NCBI GenBank assembly: GCA_910578805.1
Contig: CAJTRS010000022.1
Coordinates: 1-35,507 of the forward strand
Direction: 5' to 3'
Length of the DNA stretch: 35,507 nt
Source of the DNA: an uncultured Muribaculaceae bacterium
GTDB taxonomy: Bacteria; Bacteroidota; Bacteroidia; Bacteroidales; Muribaculaceae
Shown here: piece by piece, positions 1-7,594 of the stretch
How the letters are laid out: each line of letters opens with the position of its first letter
Position numbering within the stretch: position 1 is the first letter of the stretch
Notes under the pieces: generated by a model
Databases searched by the model: none
Told to the model about the DNA's origin: nothing
Seen by the model: the letters and a program-made list of their open reading frames with translations, nothing else
Position numbers and translations under genes: made by a program

Positions 1-150
1 GTTCAGGATATGACTATGGAGCAGATGATTGAGCACTGCGCACAGTTCACCGACGAGATAAACAAGAACTCCGGTCAGAACCTTACAGTAGAGCAGATGA
101 AGGAGCAGATGCGTCAGTTCTTTCCGCATCTCAAACGCTGGAAAAACTGA
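1..150 (+). CDS. 3' end of an unidentified protein (partial)
   Basis: The window opens inside a reading frame that runs to a TGA at 148-150 and encodes the last 49 residues of a protein. The segment is polar and probably helical, with Met/Gln/Glu-rich stretches such as MTMEQMIEH and VEQMKEQMRQFF, and ends in a basic tail (HLKRWKN). I do not recognise the family. The next gene begins six bases downstream on the same strand, so this is probably the upstream member of the operon that continues into the YciI and acetyltransferase genes. The start and most of the protein lie outside the window. Confidence 0.55.
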   Translation, partial: VQDMTMEQMIEHCAQFTDEINKNSGQNLTVEQMKEQMRQFFPHLKRWKN

Positions 151-156
151 TTTGAT

Positions 157-444
157 ATGTTTATAGCAATTCTTACATACAGGAAGCCGCTTGAAGAAGT
201 TGACCGCTTTCTTCAGGCGCATCGCGACTACCTTGCGGAGCATTATGCCGCAGGCGATTTCATTGCCTCCGGTCCTCAAAACCCTCGTATTGGAGGCGTT
301 ATAATGCTAAAGGCCGACAGCCGTGCCGCAGTTGATACTATAATTTCGCAAGACCCCTTTAAGATCAATGGCATCGCCGATTATCAGATTGTGGAATTTA
401 CTCCGACATTGTTCCGCGATGATGACATCAAAAATATCTTCTGA
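157..444 (+). CDS. YciI family protein
   Basis: A 95-residue protein with the YciI (dimeric alpha/beta barrel, ferredoxin-like) pattern: an N-terminal strand (FIAILTYRKP), a helix carrying His22 (AHRDYL), then AGDFIASGPQNP with Asp34, a GGVIML strand and a DPF motif before the last strand. His22 and Asp34 match the conserved polar pair proposed to be catalytic in this family, whose substrates are mostly unknown. The protein is full length for the family. It starts six bases after the preceding frame and stops two bases before the acetyltransferase start, so co-transcription is very likely. Family call is firm; function is not known. Confidence 0.85.
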   Translation: MFIAILTYRKPLEEVDRFLQAHRDYLAEHYAAGDFIASGPQNPRIGGVIMLKADSRAAVDTIISQDPFKINGIADYQIVEFTPTLFRDDDIKNIF

Positions 445-446
445 TT

Positions 447-1022
447 ATGAATGAAATTGAGAAAATGCGCAATGGAGAACTCGCCGATATGAGTGCTCCC
501 GAATTGCAGGAGAGTTTTATCCATGCGAAAAAACTGCTTGCGAGATTGCGAACCATGAGTTCATACGACGAGGGCTATCGTGAATTGCTCGAGAATCTGA
601 TTCCGGGGATTCCTGAATCCTCGATTGTATGCCCTCCGTTTCATTGTGACCACGGACACGGCATCAGGCTTGGCGAGCGTGTCTTTGTAAACGCAAACTG
701 CACGTTCCTCGATGGAGCCTACATCACAATCGGCGACCACACTCTGATAGGCCCTGATGTAAAAATCTACACGCCACACCATCCTATGGATTACGTTGCC
801 CGCAGAGAGAGCAAGGAATATGCATATCCTGTGACTATCGGCGATGACTGCTGGATAGGTGGCGGTTCGATAATATGTCCCGGAGTGACTATCGGAAATC
901 GCTGTGTGGTTGGCGCCGGAAGTGTTGTGACCAAAAATGTGCCCGACGGTTCTGTTGTGGCGGGCAATCCTGCCAGAATCATTAGACAGGCTTCAGATGG
1001 TGCAGATAATCATGATTCATAA
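447..1022 (+). CDS. Sugar O-acetyltransferase (maltose/galactoside acetyltransferase type, left-handed beta helix)
   Basis: A 191-residue protein of the LacA/Maa/NodL group, which transfers acetyl from acetyl-CoA to a sugar hydroxyl in the cytoplasm. It has the short N-terminal helical domain (residues 1-55), then hexapeptide repeats forming a left-handed beta helix (about 75-178, with repeats such as ITIGDH, VTIGDD and VTIGNR) and the C-terminal VVAGNPARIIR signature at 170-180. The HHP at 111-113 holds the expected catalytic histidine, by comparison with His115 of E. coli LacA. Length is normal. It lies two bases after the YciI gene. The acceptor sugar cannot be read from sequence. The DNA encoding its last residues overlaps an unlikely longer start of the next gene. 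Confidence 0.9.
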   Translation: MNEIEKMRNGELADMSAPELQESFIHAKKLLARLRTMSSYDEGYRELLENLIPGIPESSIVCPPFHCDHGHGIRLGERVFVNANCTFLDGAYITIGDHTLIGPDVKIYTPHHPMDYVARRESKEYAYPVTIGDDCWIGGGSIICPGVTIGNRCVVGAGSVVTKNVPDGSVVAGNPARIIRQASDGADNHDS

Positions 1023-1053
1023 TCAGCGAACTTTTCAAAAAGCAATACCAATC

Positions 1054-1506
1054 ATGAATATAGTTTCGATAAGAAAACAACCGGAATATCTTGAGAAGGC
1101 AATTCGCTATTTTCAAGATAAATGGGCTACACCCGAATCCGCCGCTGTCTACGATGATTGTCTCAGACGATGCGTTGATGCCGAGAATCCTCTGCCCCAG
1201 TGGTATCTTCTTGTTGACGGGAGCGCCATTATAGGTTGTGCTGGACTTATCACCAATGATTTCAATTCAAGAATGGATCTGTATCCATGGTTGGCAGCAT
1301 TGTATATCGAGGAGTGCCATCGTGGTCACAATCTCGGATACAATCTCATCAGTACCGCGATTGATGATGCCCGCAAAATGGGCTTCAAAACCTTGAATCT
1401 GTGCACCGACCATATCGGTTATTATGAGAAATTCGGATTCTCATATCTCGGAAATTGCTTCCATCCGTGGGGTGAACGAACAAGAGTTTACCAATTAAGA
1501 ATTTAA
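1054..1506 (+). CDS. GNAT family N-acetyltransferase
   Basis: A 150-residue GCN5-related acetyltransferase. The acetyl-CoA-binding motif A is visible as LAALYIEECHRGHNLGYNLI, with the RGHNLG pyrophosphate loop, followed by a helix and the motif B strand and turn (LNLCTDHIGYYEKFGFSYLG). The ATG at 1054 is chosen because it gives MNIVSIRKQPEYLEKAI, a normal GNAT first strand. An in-frame ATG at 1012 would overlap the previous gene, and the frame stays open further upstream only as a shadow. The substrate is unknown: this family acetylates small amines, antibiotics or protein N-termini. It probably belongs to the same operon as its neighbours. Confidence 0.85.
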   Translation: MNIVSIRKQPEYLEKAIRYFQDKWATPESAAVYDDCLRRCVDAENPLPQWYLLVDGSAIIGCAGLITNDFNSRMDLYPWLAALYIEECHRGHNLGYNLISTAIDDARKMGFKTLNLCTDHIGYYEKFGFSYLGNCFHPWGERTRVYQLRI

Positions 1507-1535
1507 CTTGACGATATAAAACGCAACTACAAACC

Positions 1536-2060
1536 ATGAGTTTGACATTACGCCCATATAAGTCCTCGGATGCCGCAGTGATTACATCGTGGCTCAAAAG
1601 CGAATATCTTATGCGCCAATGGTGCGCCGACAGATACGAGCGTTATCCCGTCACGCCAGAAGACATGAATGCATATCACAAATGGTATATTGACAGACAA
1701 CACTCACGCGCCCTGACTATGACGGACGGCGATGGCGTTGTAGGATATATCACCTTGCGCACTCCGATGGACAATCCGACGGAACAACGACTGGGTTTTG
1801 TCATTGTCGATGATTCAAAGCGTGGCCTCGGTTTAGGGAAATCTCTTGTTTCAATGGCAATCAAATATGCTTTTGAAGAGCTTGGAGCCACGAAAGTATC
1901 GCTTGGCGTATTTGACAACAATCCCTCTGCCATACATTGCTATGAAGCCGCCGGTTTTCATCGAGTATCACTACCTGAAACCGAGAATTACGAATGTCTG
2001 GGCGAAACGTGGAATTGCATTGAGATGGAATTATGTAAAGGGGCTATGAATGTATCATAA
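1536..2060 (+). CDS. GNAT family N-acetyltransferase (RimJ/RimL-like)
   Basis: A 174-residue second GNAT enzyme, 29 bases after the first and clearly different from it in sequence. It begins MSLTLRPYKSSDAAVITSWL, the usual RimJ/RimL-type opening, has motif A LGFVIVDDSKRGLGLGKSL with the RGLGLG CoA loop, and ends with the VFDNNPSAIHCYEAAGFHRV signature in which the Asn and Tyr are typical. Length fits the family. Two adjacent GNATs plus a sugar acetyltransferase suggest a small-molecule modification cluster, but no substrate is indicated. It is the last gene of the + strand group; a hairpin at 2166-2207 lies about 100 bases downstream. Confidence 0.88.
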   Translation: MSLTLRPYKSSDAAVITSWLKSEYLMRQWCADRYERYPVTPEDMNAYHKWYIDRQHSRALTMTDGDGVVGYITLRTPMDNPTEQRLGFVIVDDSKRGLGLGKSLVSMAIKYAFEELGATKVSLGVFDNNPSAIHCYEAAGFHRVSLPETENYECLGETWNCIEMELCKGAMNVS

Positions 2061-2165
2061 ATCATCCAAATATACTGACCGTCTACAACATCGCCGACCT
2101 CATTGAGTGTGTGGCGATGTTTGATTTCATAGCAAGTGTTCCGCATAGTTTCTTAAATAATACAA

Positions 2166-2207
2166 AAACACCCAACTTTACATTCTTGGGTGTAAAACTG
2201 GGTGTTT
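2166..2207 (-). terminator. Hairpin terminator after tRNA-Ser, possibly bidirectional
   Basis: A perfect 9-bp stem (AAACACCCA at 2166-2174 with TGGGTGTTT at 2199-2207) encloses 24 bases. On the minus strand the right arm runs into TTTTTG, as in an intrinsic terminator, about 35 bases beyond the tRNA 3' end. On the plus strand it is followed by GTTTTGC, so it may also stop the acetyltransferase operon. Confidence 0.65.
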
Positions 2208-2240
2208 GTTTTGCAATTTACTGATATTCAGCGTTTATTG

Positions 2241-2325
2241 CGGAGAGAGAGGGATTCGAACCCCCGGAGGTGTGACCCTCAACGGTTTTCAAGACCGCCG
2301 CAATCGACCACTCTGCCATCTCTCC
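2241..2325 (-). tRNA. tRNA-Ser (anticodon UGA)
   Basis: An 85-nt tRNA on the minus strand. The acceptor stem GGAGAGA (2325-2319) pairs with TCTCTCC (2248-2242), with G discriminator at 2241. The T arm reads GGGGGTTCGAATCCC, and a long variable arm marks a class II tRNA. The anticodon loop CTTGAAA contains TGA, whose complement TCA lies at 2289-2291, so it reads UCA-type serine codons. CCA is not encoded. The 3' end faces the acetyltransferase cluster. Confidence 0.97.
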
Positions 2326-2343
2326 TGTGGTGAATTACGAGTG

Positions 2344-2375
2344 CAAAGGTAGTGAATTGTTTTTAATTGTGCAAG
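2344..2375 (-). promoter_or_regulatory. Promoter of tRNA-Ser
   Basis: On the minus strand TACCTTTG (2351-2344) matches the Bacteroidetes -7 consensus TAnnTTTG exactly. CTTG (2375-2372) lies 20 bases upstream as a near-consensus -33 element. Transcription would start about a dozen bases before the tRNA 5' end. Confidence 0.75.
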
Positions 2376-2454
2376 AATGTCTGAAAAATTTTTCAATACC
2401 CGACTATCAACAAACACATGCCGAAGGCTCATTATATCACATTAAAGGTCATCT

Positions 2455-3270
2455 TTATAGTCTGTCATACCACTCGTCAGTAACCGGTTCGAGCCATTCA
2501 TTGGAAGTGTCCTCGCCTGGAATATCGAATGCCAAATGAGCAAACCAACTGTCGGACGCCGCACCATGCCAGTGCTTTACATTCGCAGGAATGTGAATGA
2601 CGGTGCCAGGAAGAATCTCCACGGCTTGTTTGCCCTCCTCCTGATACCAGCCGCGACCAGCTACACCTATAAGCATCTGACCGCCGCCATTAGTAGCTTT
2701 ATGAATGTGCCAGTTGTTACGGCATCGCGGTTCAAACGTGACATTGGCGATGGGAAGTTGTTCCGAGGAGATTCTGGCAAGATAGCTGTTGCCAATGAAA
2801 TATTTGGCATACGCAGTATTTGGTTCGCCGATAGGAAAAATCATTTCTTGCTGGAACATCGCTTTGTCATCAGTGCCTGCAGTGTCTTCGGCCCAGACCT
2901 CTTTAGCGAGGCGGAACGCGGCCCAAGCCTTAGGCCAACCCGCATAGAAAGCAATGTGCGTGATTATCTCGGCGATCTCGGTTCGGGTAATGCCGTTTTT
3001 CTTAGCCTCCTGAAGGTGGTATGTAAGCGAAGTGACTGTCAATCCCTGACTTATAAGCGAGGTTACAGTGACCAGACTACGGTCACGAAGACCGAGCTGG
3101 CCGGTACGGCTCCAGACCTCACCGAATAGGACATCGTCATTGAGCTCCGCGAACTTTGGAGCGAACTCACCTAACTGGATTCGCCCTGCGGTCTGTACTA
3201 TCTTTTTCTGTGCCATAACATTAAATGTTAAAATACTGAATATTGCTGCTATTACGGCAATTTTATTCAT
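2455..3270 (-). CDS. Secreted carboxymuconolactone decarboxylase-like / cupin fusion protein
   Basis: A 271-residue protein with a signal peptide (MNKIAVIAAIFSILTFNVMA, then QKK), so probably periplasmic. Residues about 35-125 form a carboxymuconolactone-decarboxylase (AhpD-like) helical domain with EIITHIAFYAGWPKAW, including His105; the redox CxxC of true AhpD proteins is absent. Residues about 150-255 form a cupin barrel with putative metal ligands His188, His190, His233 and His235 (WHIH and VKHWHG). The start at 3270 is chosen because the frame extends 11 codons further only as MAMFNKQKSGI, before the signal peptide. It lies 50 bases after the hydrolase gene and is probably co-transcribed. 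CMD-cupin proteins are common in Bacteroidetes, but their reaction is not established. Confidence 0.85.
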   Translation of the reverse strand: MNKIAVIAAIFSILTFNVMAQKKIVQTAGRIQLGEFAPKFAELNDDVLFGEVWSRTGQLGLRDRSLVTVTSLISQGLTVTSLTYHLQEAKKNGITRTEIAEIITHIAFYAGWPKAWAAFRLAKEVWAEDTAGTDDKAMFQQEMIFPIGEPNTAYAKYFIGNSYLARISSEQLPIANVTFEPRCRNNWHIHKATNGGGQMLIGVAGRGWYQEEGKQAVEILPGTVIHIPANVKHWHGAASDSWFAHLAFDIPGEDTSNEWLEPVTDEWYDRL

Positions 3271-3320
3271 GATTCCGGATTTTTGCTTATTGAACATTGC
3301 CAAATGTAAATGCTGTCATG

Positions 3321-4454
3321 TCACTTCAGATTGTTTTGAAAAAATGCTTCCACTTTGTCAAATGGTATGACAGCTAAATTATCATAAAGGTCGATATGAC
3401 TTGCGCCAGGAATAATCATGAGTTCCTTGTTATCGCCTTTCAGTTTCTTGAATACGTCTTCGCCGAAATAACGGGAATGCGCCTTTTCACCGTGAATGAT
3501 AAGCACGGCATTTTCAATTTCGTCCGCACGACTCATAAGCGGGAAGTTTATGAACGGAATGGCCTCTGTCGCGTTTCGTCCCTGATTGGAGTTAAGCGAA
3601 CGTTTGTGATATCCGCGCGGAGTCTTGTAATAGGCATGGTAGTCTTTGAAAAATTGCGGAGCATCGGCGGGCAATTCATCGGGAACCCCGCCACCCGGCT
3701 TCGGGAAACCGTTGCGATAATCCTCCGTGCGCTGAGCCGCCAATACTTTGCGGAGAGCATTACGGGCTTCGGCATTGTCATCTGCATCAAAATAACCGTT
3801 GGCATTCACGCGGCTCATGTCGTACATAGTGGAAGCTACGGTAGCTTTGATACGTGGATCGGCTGCGGCGGCATTGATGGCCAATCCGCCCCAACCGCAA
3901 ATACCGATGATGCCGATCCGTTCGGAATCGACTTTATCGTTGGTTGCAAGAAAATCGACGGAAGCCGAAAAATCCTCGGTGTTGATGTCGGGCGATACCA
4001 CATAACGGGGTTCCCCTCCACTTTCGCCTGTGTAAGAGGGATCGAAAGCAATGGTAAGAAAACCACGCTCAGCCATTATCAGGGCATAAAGTCCGGAAGC
4101 CTGCTCCTTGACTGCCCCGAACGGTCCGCATACGGCAATGGCCGGTAGTCTGCCCGTGGCATTTTTCGGAACATACATATCGGCCGCCAACCTGATACCG
4201 TAACGGTTACTGAATGTTACTTTACAATGAATTACTTTGTCACTTTGGGAAAACGTTTTGTCCCATTCAGTTGTTAAATCAAGACTTTCCATACTCTTTC
4301 CGTTATTCAATCTATCTGTTCTTTTGCAAAGTGTCCCGGAATGTTCACTTTTTTGCAGGCACACATTTGCACTGACATGTCCGGTTTTATTCTGCGCATA
4401 TGCAGAAGCAAATAAAACCAAAACCGACGTGGCCGTAATTACTATCCGTTTCAT
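3321..4454 (-). CDS. Secreted alpha/beta hydrolase, dienelactone-hydrolase-like
   Basis: A 377-residue protein with a signal peptide (MKRIVITATSVLVLFASAYA, then QNK). The alpha/beta hydrolase core begins near residue 85 (GIRLAADMYVPKNATG). The nucleophile elbow reads GICGWGG with Cys186 instead of serine, as in dienelactone hydrolases, and His353 (GASHIDLYD) is the expected base. Glu323 in IIHGEKAHS sits where the acid or adjacent loop should be. The frame is open a further 67 codons upstream, but that part crosses a -7 promoter box at 4490-4497 and lacks family similarity, so 4454 is preferred. It is followed by the CMD-cupin gene. The substrate is unknown; a hydrolytic role on a lactone, ester or cell-envelope compound is inference. 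Confidence 0.85.
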   Translation of the reverse strand: MKRIVITATSVLVLFASAYAQNKTGHVSANVCLQKSEHSGTLCKRTDRLNNGKSMESLDLTTEWDKTFSQSDKVIHCKVTFSNRYGIRLAADMYVPKNATGRLPAIAVCGPFGAVKEQASGLYALIMAERGFLTIAFDPSYTGESGGEPRYVVSPDINTEDFSASVDFLATNDKVDSERIGIIGICGWGGLAINAAAADPRIKATVASTMYDMSRVNANGYFDADDNAEARNALRKVLAAQRTEDYRNGFPKPGGGVPDELPADAPQFFKDYHAYYKTPRGYHKRSLNSNQGRNATEAIPFINFPLMSRADEIENAVLIIHGEKAHSRYFGEDVFKKLKGDNKELMIIPGASHIDLYDNLAVIPFDKVEAFFQNNLK

Positions 4455-4489
4455 ATTTTGTTGATTTTGCATTGATTTGTTGTACGATG

Positions 4490-4497
4490 CAAATTTA
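4490..4497 (-). promoter_or_regulatory. -7 promoter box of the hydrolase/CMD-cupin operon
   Basis: TAAATTTG on the minus strand matches TAnnTTTG and lies about 35 bases upstream of the ATG at 4454, giving a leader of roughly 28 bases. I see no clear -33 element at the usual spacing. Its position argues against the longer reading frame that starts at 4655. Confidence 0.55.
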
Positions 4498-4539
4498 TGG
4501 TATTCCATAACGCGAAACGATACCTGCATTACGGTCATA

Positions 4540-4700
4540 AGTACCTTTATTACAGATGCCGCAGCAGGCGTTTCGACGTAATAATCAACAAAGTATCCGA
4601 TTCGGGGATAAAGATACGAACATATCCGATATTGCATGAGAAACAACTCCTTCAAACAACATCTGGACTGTCGCCGAAAGAGTTTAGAAATAAAATAACG
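4540..4700 (+). pseudogene. Decayed remnant of an AraC-family regulator C-terminus
   Basis: The 302-base gap between ddl and the hydrolase (4455-4756) holds no intact gene. On the plus strand it contains pieces of an AraC helix-turn-helix domain in different frames: NISDIA at 4619-4636 (compare NISEIA in the first HTH), then a stop, NSFKQ at 4645-4659, and TSGLSPKEFRNK at 4659-4694, which matches the very common TGLSPKEFR end of AraC proteins. Order is right, but the spacing is about 34 bases too short and the frames disagree, as expected after deletion and frameshifts. A divergent AraC gene beside a hydrolase/CMD operon would be a normal arrangement. The match rests on short motifs, so the boundaries are approximate. 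Confidence 0.42.
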
Positions 4701-4756
4701 TCTTGTCGAACAAATAATTTAAAAGCTGAAATTACCGCCCAACAATTCGAGCATGA

Positions 4757-5938
4757 TCATTTTAGCTTGCACTTGGAGCCTTTGCCCCCGCCTCCCATGG
4801 AGAATATGTTCTGGTCATAACTTATGGTCTTCATACCCTGTTCGCGTTTACGCTTAAGAGCAAGCTTGACAAGGGTATCCATGAGTTTATCAAACGATAT
4901 TCCGGTGGCTTCCCACAGATAGAACGACAATGATCCGGGTATGGTATTGATTTCATTGACATATATCTGTCCGTTGTCAGCGTCCATTATGACATCGACA
5001 CGGCTTACTCCGTGACAGGAAAGCACTCGGAATGTCTCTCCGGCAAGGAAGCGTATGCGGTCGCTAACCTCGGCAGGCAGATCGGCCGGTATGCGTTTCT
5101 GCGAAGCCTGCATGCCTTTGGCACCTTTTGTACCACCCATATATTTATCCTCATACGATAGTATCTCGCCACTCTTTATCGGCTCTTCGCATACTGATGT
5201 TCGGTAATCATCGCAATCCCCGAGCACCGAACAGTTGACCTCATGAAGGTTCTCCACCATGTGTTCCACAATGATGCGAGTCGAATATTTTTCGGCTTCA
5301 TTCACACGCTCCACAAGCGCCTCGCGGTCGGCGGCCCGTCCTATGCCTACACTCGAGCCGAGATTGGCCGGCTTTACAATAACCGGATAACCGAGTGTGG
5401 ACTCCACACGCGATATGAGCTCCTCACGAGAGGAATACCACTGCTTGTCGGTAAACCACACATAATCAACCACCGGTATGTCACAAGCCTGAAGAATCAT
5501 CTTCATAGTGATCTTGTCCATTCCGTTGGCCGATGCGAGAACATTACACCCAGCATAGGGTATGCCTATCGCATCAAGAATGCCTTCGAACGTGCCGTCT
5601 TCGCCATACGAACCGTGGAGCACCGGAATCACAACATCTAATTTAGTCACAATCCCCTTACCGAACATCGTACGCTTTGCGGCATACAGATTGTAGTCGC
5701 CCCGTGTAGGCTGCATATACACTTCCCTGCACTGTTTGAGCAACGAGGCCGTATCACGGTAATTGGCCACATCGAGAAGAGCCTCGCCTGTGTACCAATG
5801 CCCCTGTTTGGTAATATATATAGGGGTAACATCATAAACCGAACGGTCTATAGCGCTCATAGCCTGAGATGCGGAAATTACCGATATTTCGTGTTCGGTG
5901 GAGCAACCGCCGAAAAACACTCCTATGTTTGTCTTCAT
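4757..5938 (-). CDS. ddl: D-alanine--D-alanine ligase (ATP-grasp)
   Basis: A 393-residue cytoplasmic ligase that joins two D-alanines for the peptidoglycan stem peptide. The N-terminal glycine-rich start (GVFFGGCSTEHEIS), HGSYGEDGTFEGILDAIGIPYAG, the ATP-grasp strand VIVKPANLGSSVGIG and the metal/substrate motif NEINTIPGSLSFYLWE are all present. The omega-loop region SYEDKYMGG carries the Tyr of D-Ala-D-Ala enzymes and not the VanA-type lactate loop. It is somewhat longer than E. coli DdlB (306 residues). The start at 5938 gives MKTNIGVFFGG; the frame is open 40 codons further but that part overlaps murF. It follows murF by 31 bases. Whether it is the cell's only Ddl cannot be seen here. Confidence 0.93.
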   Translation of the reverse strand: MKTNIGVFFGGCSTEHEISVISASQAMSAIDRSVYDVTPIYITKQGHWYTGEALLDVANYRDTASLLKQCREVYMQPTRGDYNLYAAKRTMFGKGIVTKLDVVIPVLHGSYGEDGTFEGILDAIGIPYAGCNVLASANGMDKITMKMILQACDIPVVDYVWFTDKQWYSSREELISRVESTLGYPVIVKPANLGSSVGIGRAADREALVERVNEAEKYSTRIIVEHMVENLHEVNCSVLGDCDDYRTSVCEEPIKSGEILSYEDKYMGGTKGAKGMQASQKRIPADLPAEVSDRIRFLAGETFRVLSCHGVSRVDVIMDADNGQIYVNEINTIPGSLSFYLWEATGISFDKLMDTLVKLALKRKREQGMKTISYDQNIFSMGGGGKGSKCKLK

Positions 5939-5969
5939 CGCGTATTTCTTTATTAATTGATATTTAATG

Positions 5970-7577
5970 TCATTTAAATGTATCGGGAAGATCATTTTCA
6001 TAAAGTACGGTGTCGCCGGCACGCAACATAGAGCCGAGCAATTTCTGTGCCTCGGCAAAATCGGCTACCGTATGGCATTCAGCGCCGGAGTTCTCCACCG
6101 CTCCGATACCCTCCACTATCGCATCACGATTATACTCTCCGACAACAATGGCCACATCGGCCGATACAGCAATTCTCTCACCAAACTGGCGATTTAGCCC
6201 ATACTGTTGCTCTCCAAGTTCGATCATGCCGGGCGTCACCACAATTCTGCGCCCCCCCTTCATGGAGGCAAGCACATCAAGAGCCATGGACGAACCGGTG
6301 GGATTGGAATTGAAAGCATCATCAATTATGGTGACGCCTGCAGGCGTACGCTTCATATTCAACCTGTGCTCCACCTGTTCTATTTTCTCCACAGCGTATC
6401 TGATCTTTTCACGTGACACTTCGAGATGCAGAGCCACTATAACTGCAGCAATCAGATTGGACACATTGCATTCGCCCACCAGGCGGGTATGAAGACGCAA
6501 CGGTTCCATGTCACCGCCTGCAATGGTAAATGTCGTACCAGACGCATCATACACCACATCTTCGGCATGGTAATCAGTATCGGCAACCGATGACACGCCG
6601 TAACGCAGACATGCCACATTGTCAACCTTACGCGAGGCCGCATAAGGAAAATCATTGTTGACAACCGCAAGTCCGGAAGCCGGAAGCGCATCGACCAGTT
6701 CAAACTTGGTACGCTGCACATTCTCTATGCTCTTAAACGATTCGAGATGCTGCGGACCTACAGCTGTTACCACACCGACCGTAGGGTGCACCAGATCACA
6801 TATCTCCTTGATATCCCCACATTGTTTGGCGCCCATCTCACATATGAACACTTCCGTATATGGCTTCATCATCTCCCTTACCGTGCGTATGACACCAAGA
6901 GCGGTGTTAAAACTGCCCGGAGTCATAAGCACATCATATTTCTCCGAGAGTATGCGATGCAGATAATGCTTTGTGCTTGTCTTTCCGTAGCTTCCGGTCA
7001 CGCCTATCACTATCATGGAATCTTTTGAGGAAAGGATAGCCGCCGCCTCATTGTAATACTTGCGGTTAATTGCCTTTTCCACCGGTTTCAGCAACCACAC
7101 CGCGGCCACAGCCACGATATGCGAGCAGCAATACAGCCCCATCATGGTTACCGTGGCGACAAACAGCCGCATGTCAACGTCCGAACGTGTAACAAATAAC
7201 GCCGCTCCGCACACCGCAAGCGCCGAGAGTATCAACATTGTGGAATATATGCGTTTTACCCTCGCAGTCCACACCAGAGGTTTCTTATATTTTCTTCTAC
7301 TAAGGACTATAGCCGAACCTGAGGCAAAGACTCCGACCAACACCATGCTCCACAGTGTATCGGTAAACTGAGCCAAAGCAAGCAATGTCACACACATGCC
7401 CATGATACGCGCAGTGGAAGTAGTATCGGCTGACGCCCGCAGCCATCGCATATATCGGTCTATTCTATAGGAGTTCTGCTGCATCATCATCAGATCGCGC
7501 TTAAACTCCACAAGCAGATTCACGGCCGAAAACACGGCAATAACGACAAAAGCTATTGTTATAATTACTGTATTCAT
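5970..7577 (-). CDS. murF: Membrane-anchored MurF-type ligase (UDP-MurNAc-tripeptide--D-Ala-D-Ala ligase)
   Basis: A 535-residue protein of two parts. Residues 1-165 hold about five hydrophobic segments (about 4-24, 57-72, 74-92, 110-130, 138-163) with a basic NSYRIDRYMRWL stretch between the first two. Residues about 165-535 are a Mur ligase of the MurF type: P-loop GVTGSYGKTST at 192-202, then GSFNTALGVIRTV, ICEMGAKQCGDI, TAVGPQHLESF, and the C-terminal IDDAFNSNPTGSSMALDVL. MurF adds D-Ala-D-Ala to UDP-MurNAc-tripeptide; classical MurF is about 450 residues and soluble. The membrane extension is found in a long MurF-like subgroup. It sits between an alpha/beta hydrolase (17-base gap) and ddl (31-base gap), so it probably uses the dipeptide made by its neighbour. 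It may be a second, specialised MurF. Confidence 0.87.
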   Translation of the reverse strand: MNTVIITIAFVVIAVFSAVNLLVEFKRDLMMMQQNSYRIDRYMRWLRASADTTSTARIMGMCVTLLALAQFTDTLWSMVLVGVFASGSAIVLSRRKYKKPLVWTARVKRIYSTMLILSALAVCGAALFVTRSDVDMRLFVATVTMMGLYCCSHIVAVAAVWLLKPVEKAINRKYYNEAAAILSSKDSMIVIGVTGSYGKTSTKHYLHRILSEKYDVLMTPGSFNTALGVIRTVREMMKPYTEVFICEMGAKQCGDIKEICDLVHPTVGVVTAVGPQHLESFKSIENVQRTKFELVDALPASGLAVVNNDFPYAASRKVDNVACLRYGVSSVADTDYHAEDVVYDASGTTFTIAGGDMEPLRLHTRLVGECNVSNLIAAVIVALHLEVSREKIRYAVEKIEQVEHRLNMKRTPAGVTIIDDAFNSNPTGSSMALDVLASMKGGRRIVVTPGMIELGEQQYGLNRQFGERIAVSADVAIVVGEYNRDAIVEGIGAVENSGAECHTVADFAEAQKLLGSMLRAGDTVLYENDLPDTFK

Positions 7578-7594
7578 TTTTTGAAATAACAGAC

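Noticed and set aside
2061..2240. Possible phage or integrase remnant between the second GNAT gene and tRNA-Ser
   Set aside because: Short open frames exist on both strands but none shows a recognisable integrase motif; only the hairpin at 2166-2207 can be supported.
2455..3270. AhpD-type peroxidase function for the CMD domain
   Set aside because: The CxxC redox pair needed by AhpD is absent.
3396..4148. A 250-codon open frame on the plus strand
   Set aside because: It is antisense to the well-supported hydrolase gene and its translation resembles no protein family; it arises from the codon bias of the true gene.
4455..4655. A longer N-terminus for the dienelactone-hydrolase-like protein
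   Set aside because: The extension precedes a good signal peptide, crosses a consensus -7 box and overlaps the AraC-like remnant on the other strand.
4757..5938. VanA-type D-Ala-D-Lac ligase and vancomycin resistance
   Set aside because: The omega loop has the Tyr-containing SYEDKY of D-Ala-D-Ala enzymes, and no vanH, vanX or vanRS-like genes are nearby.
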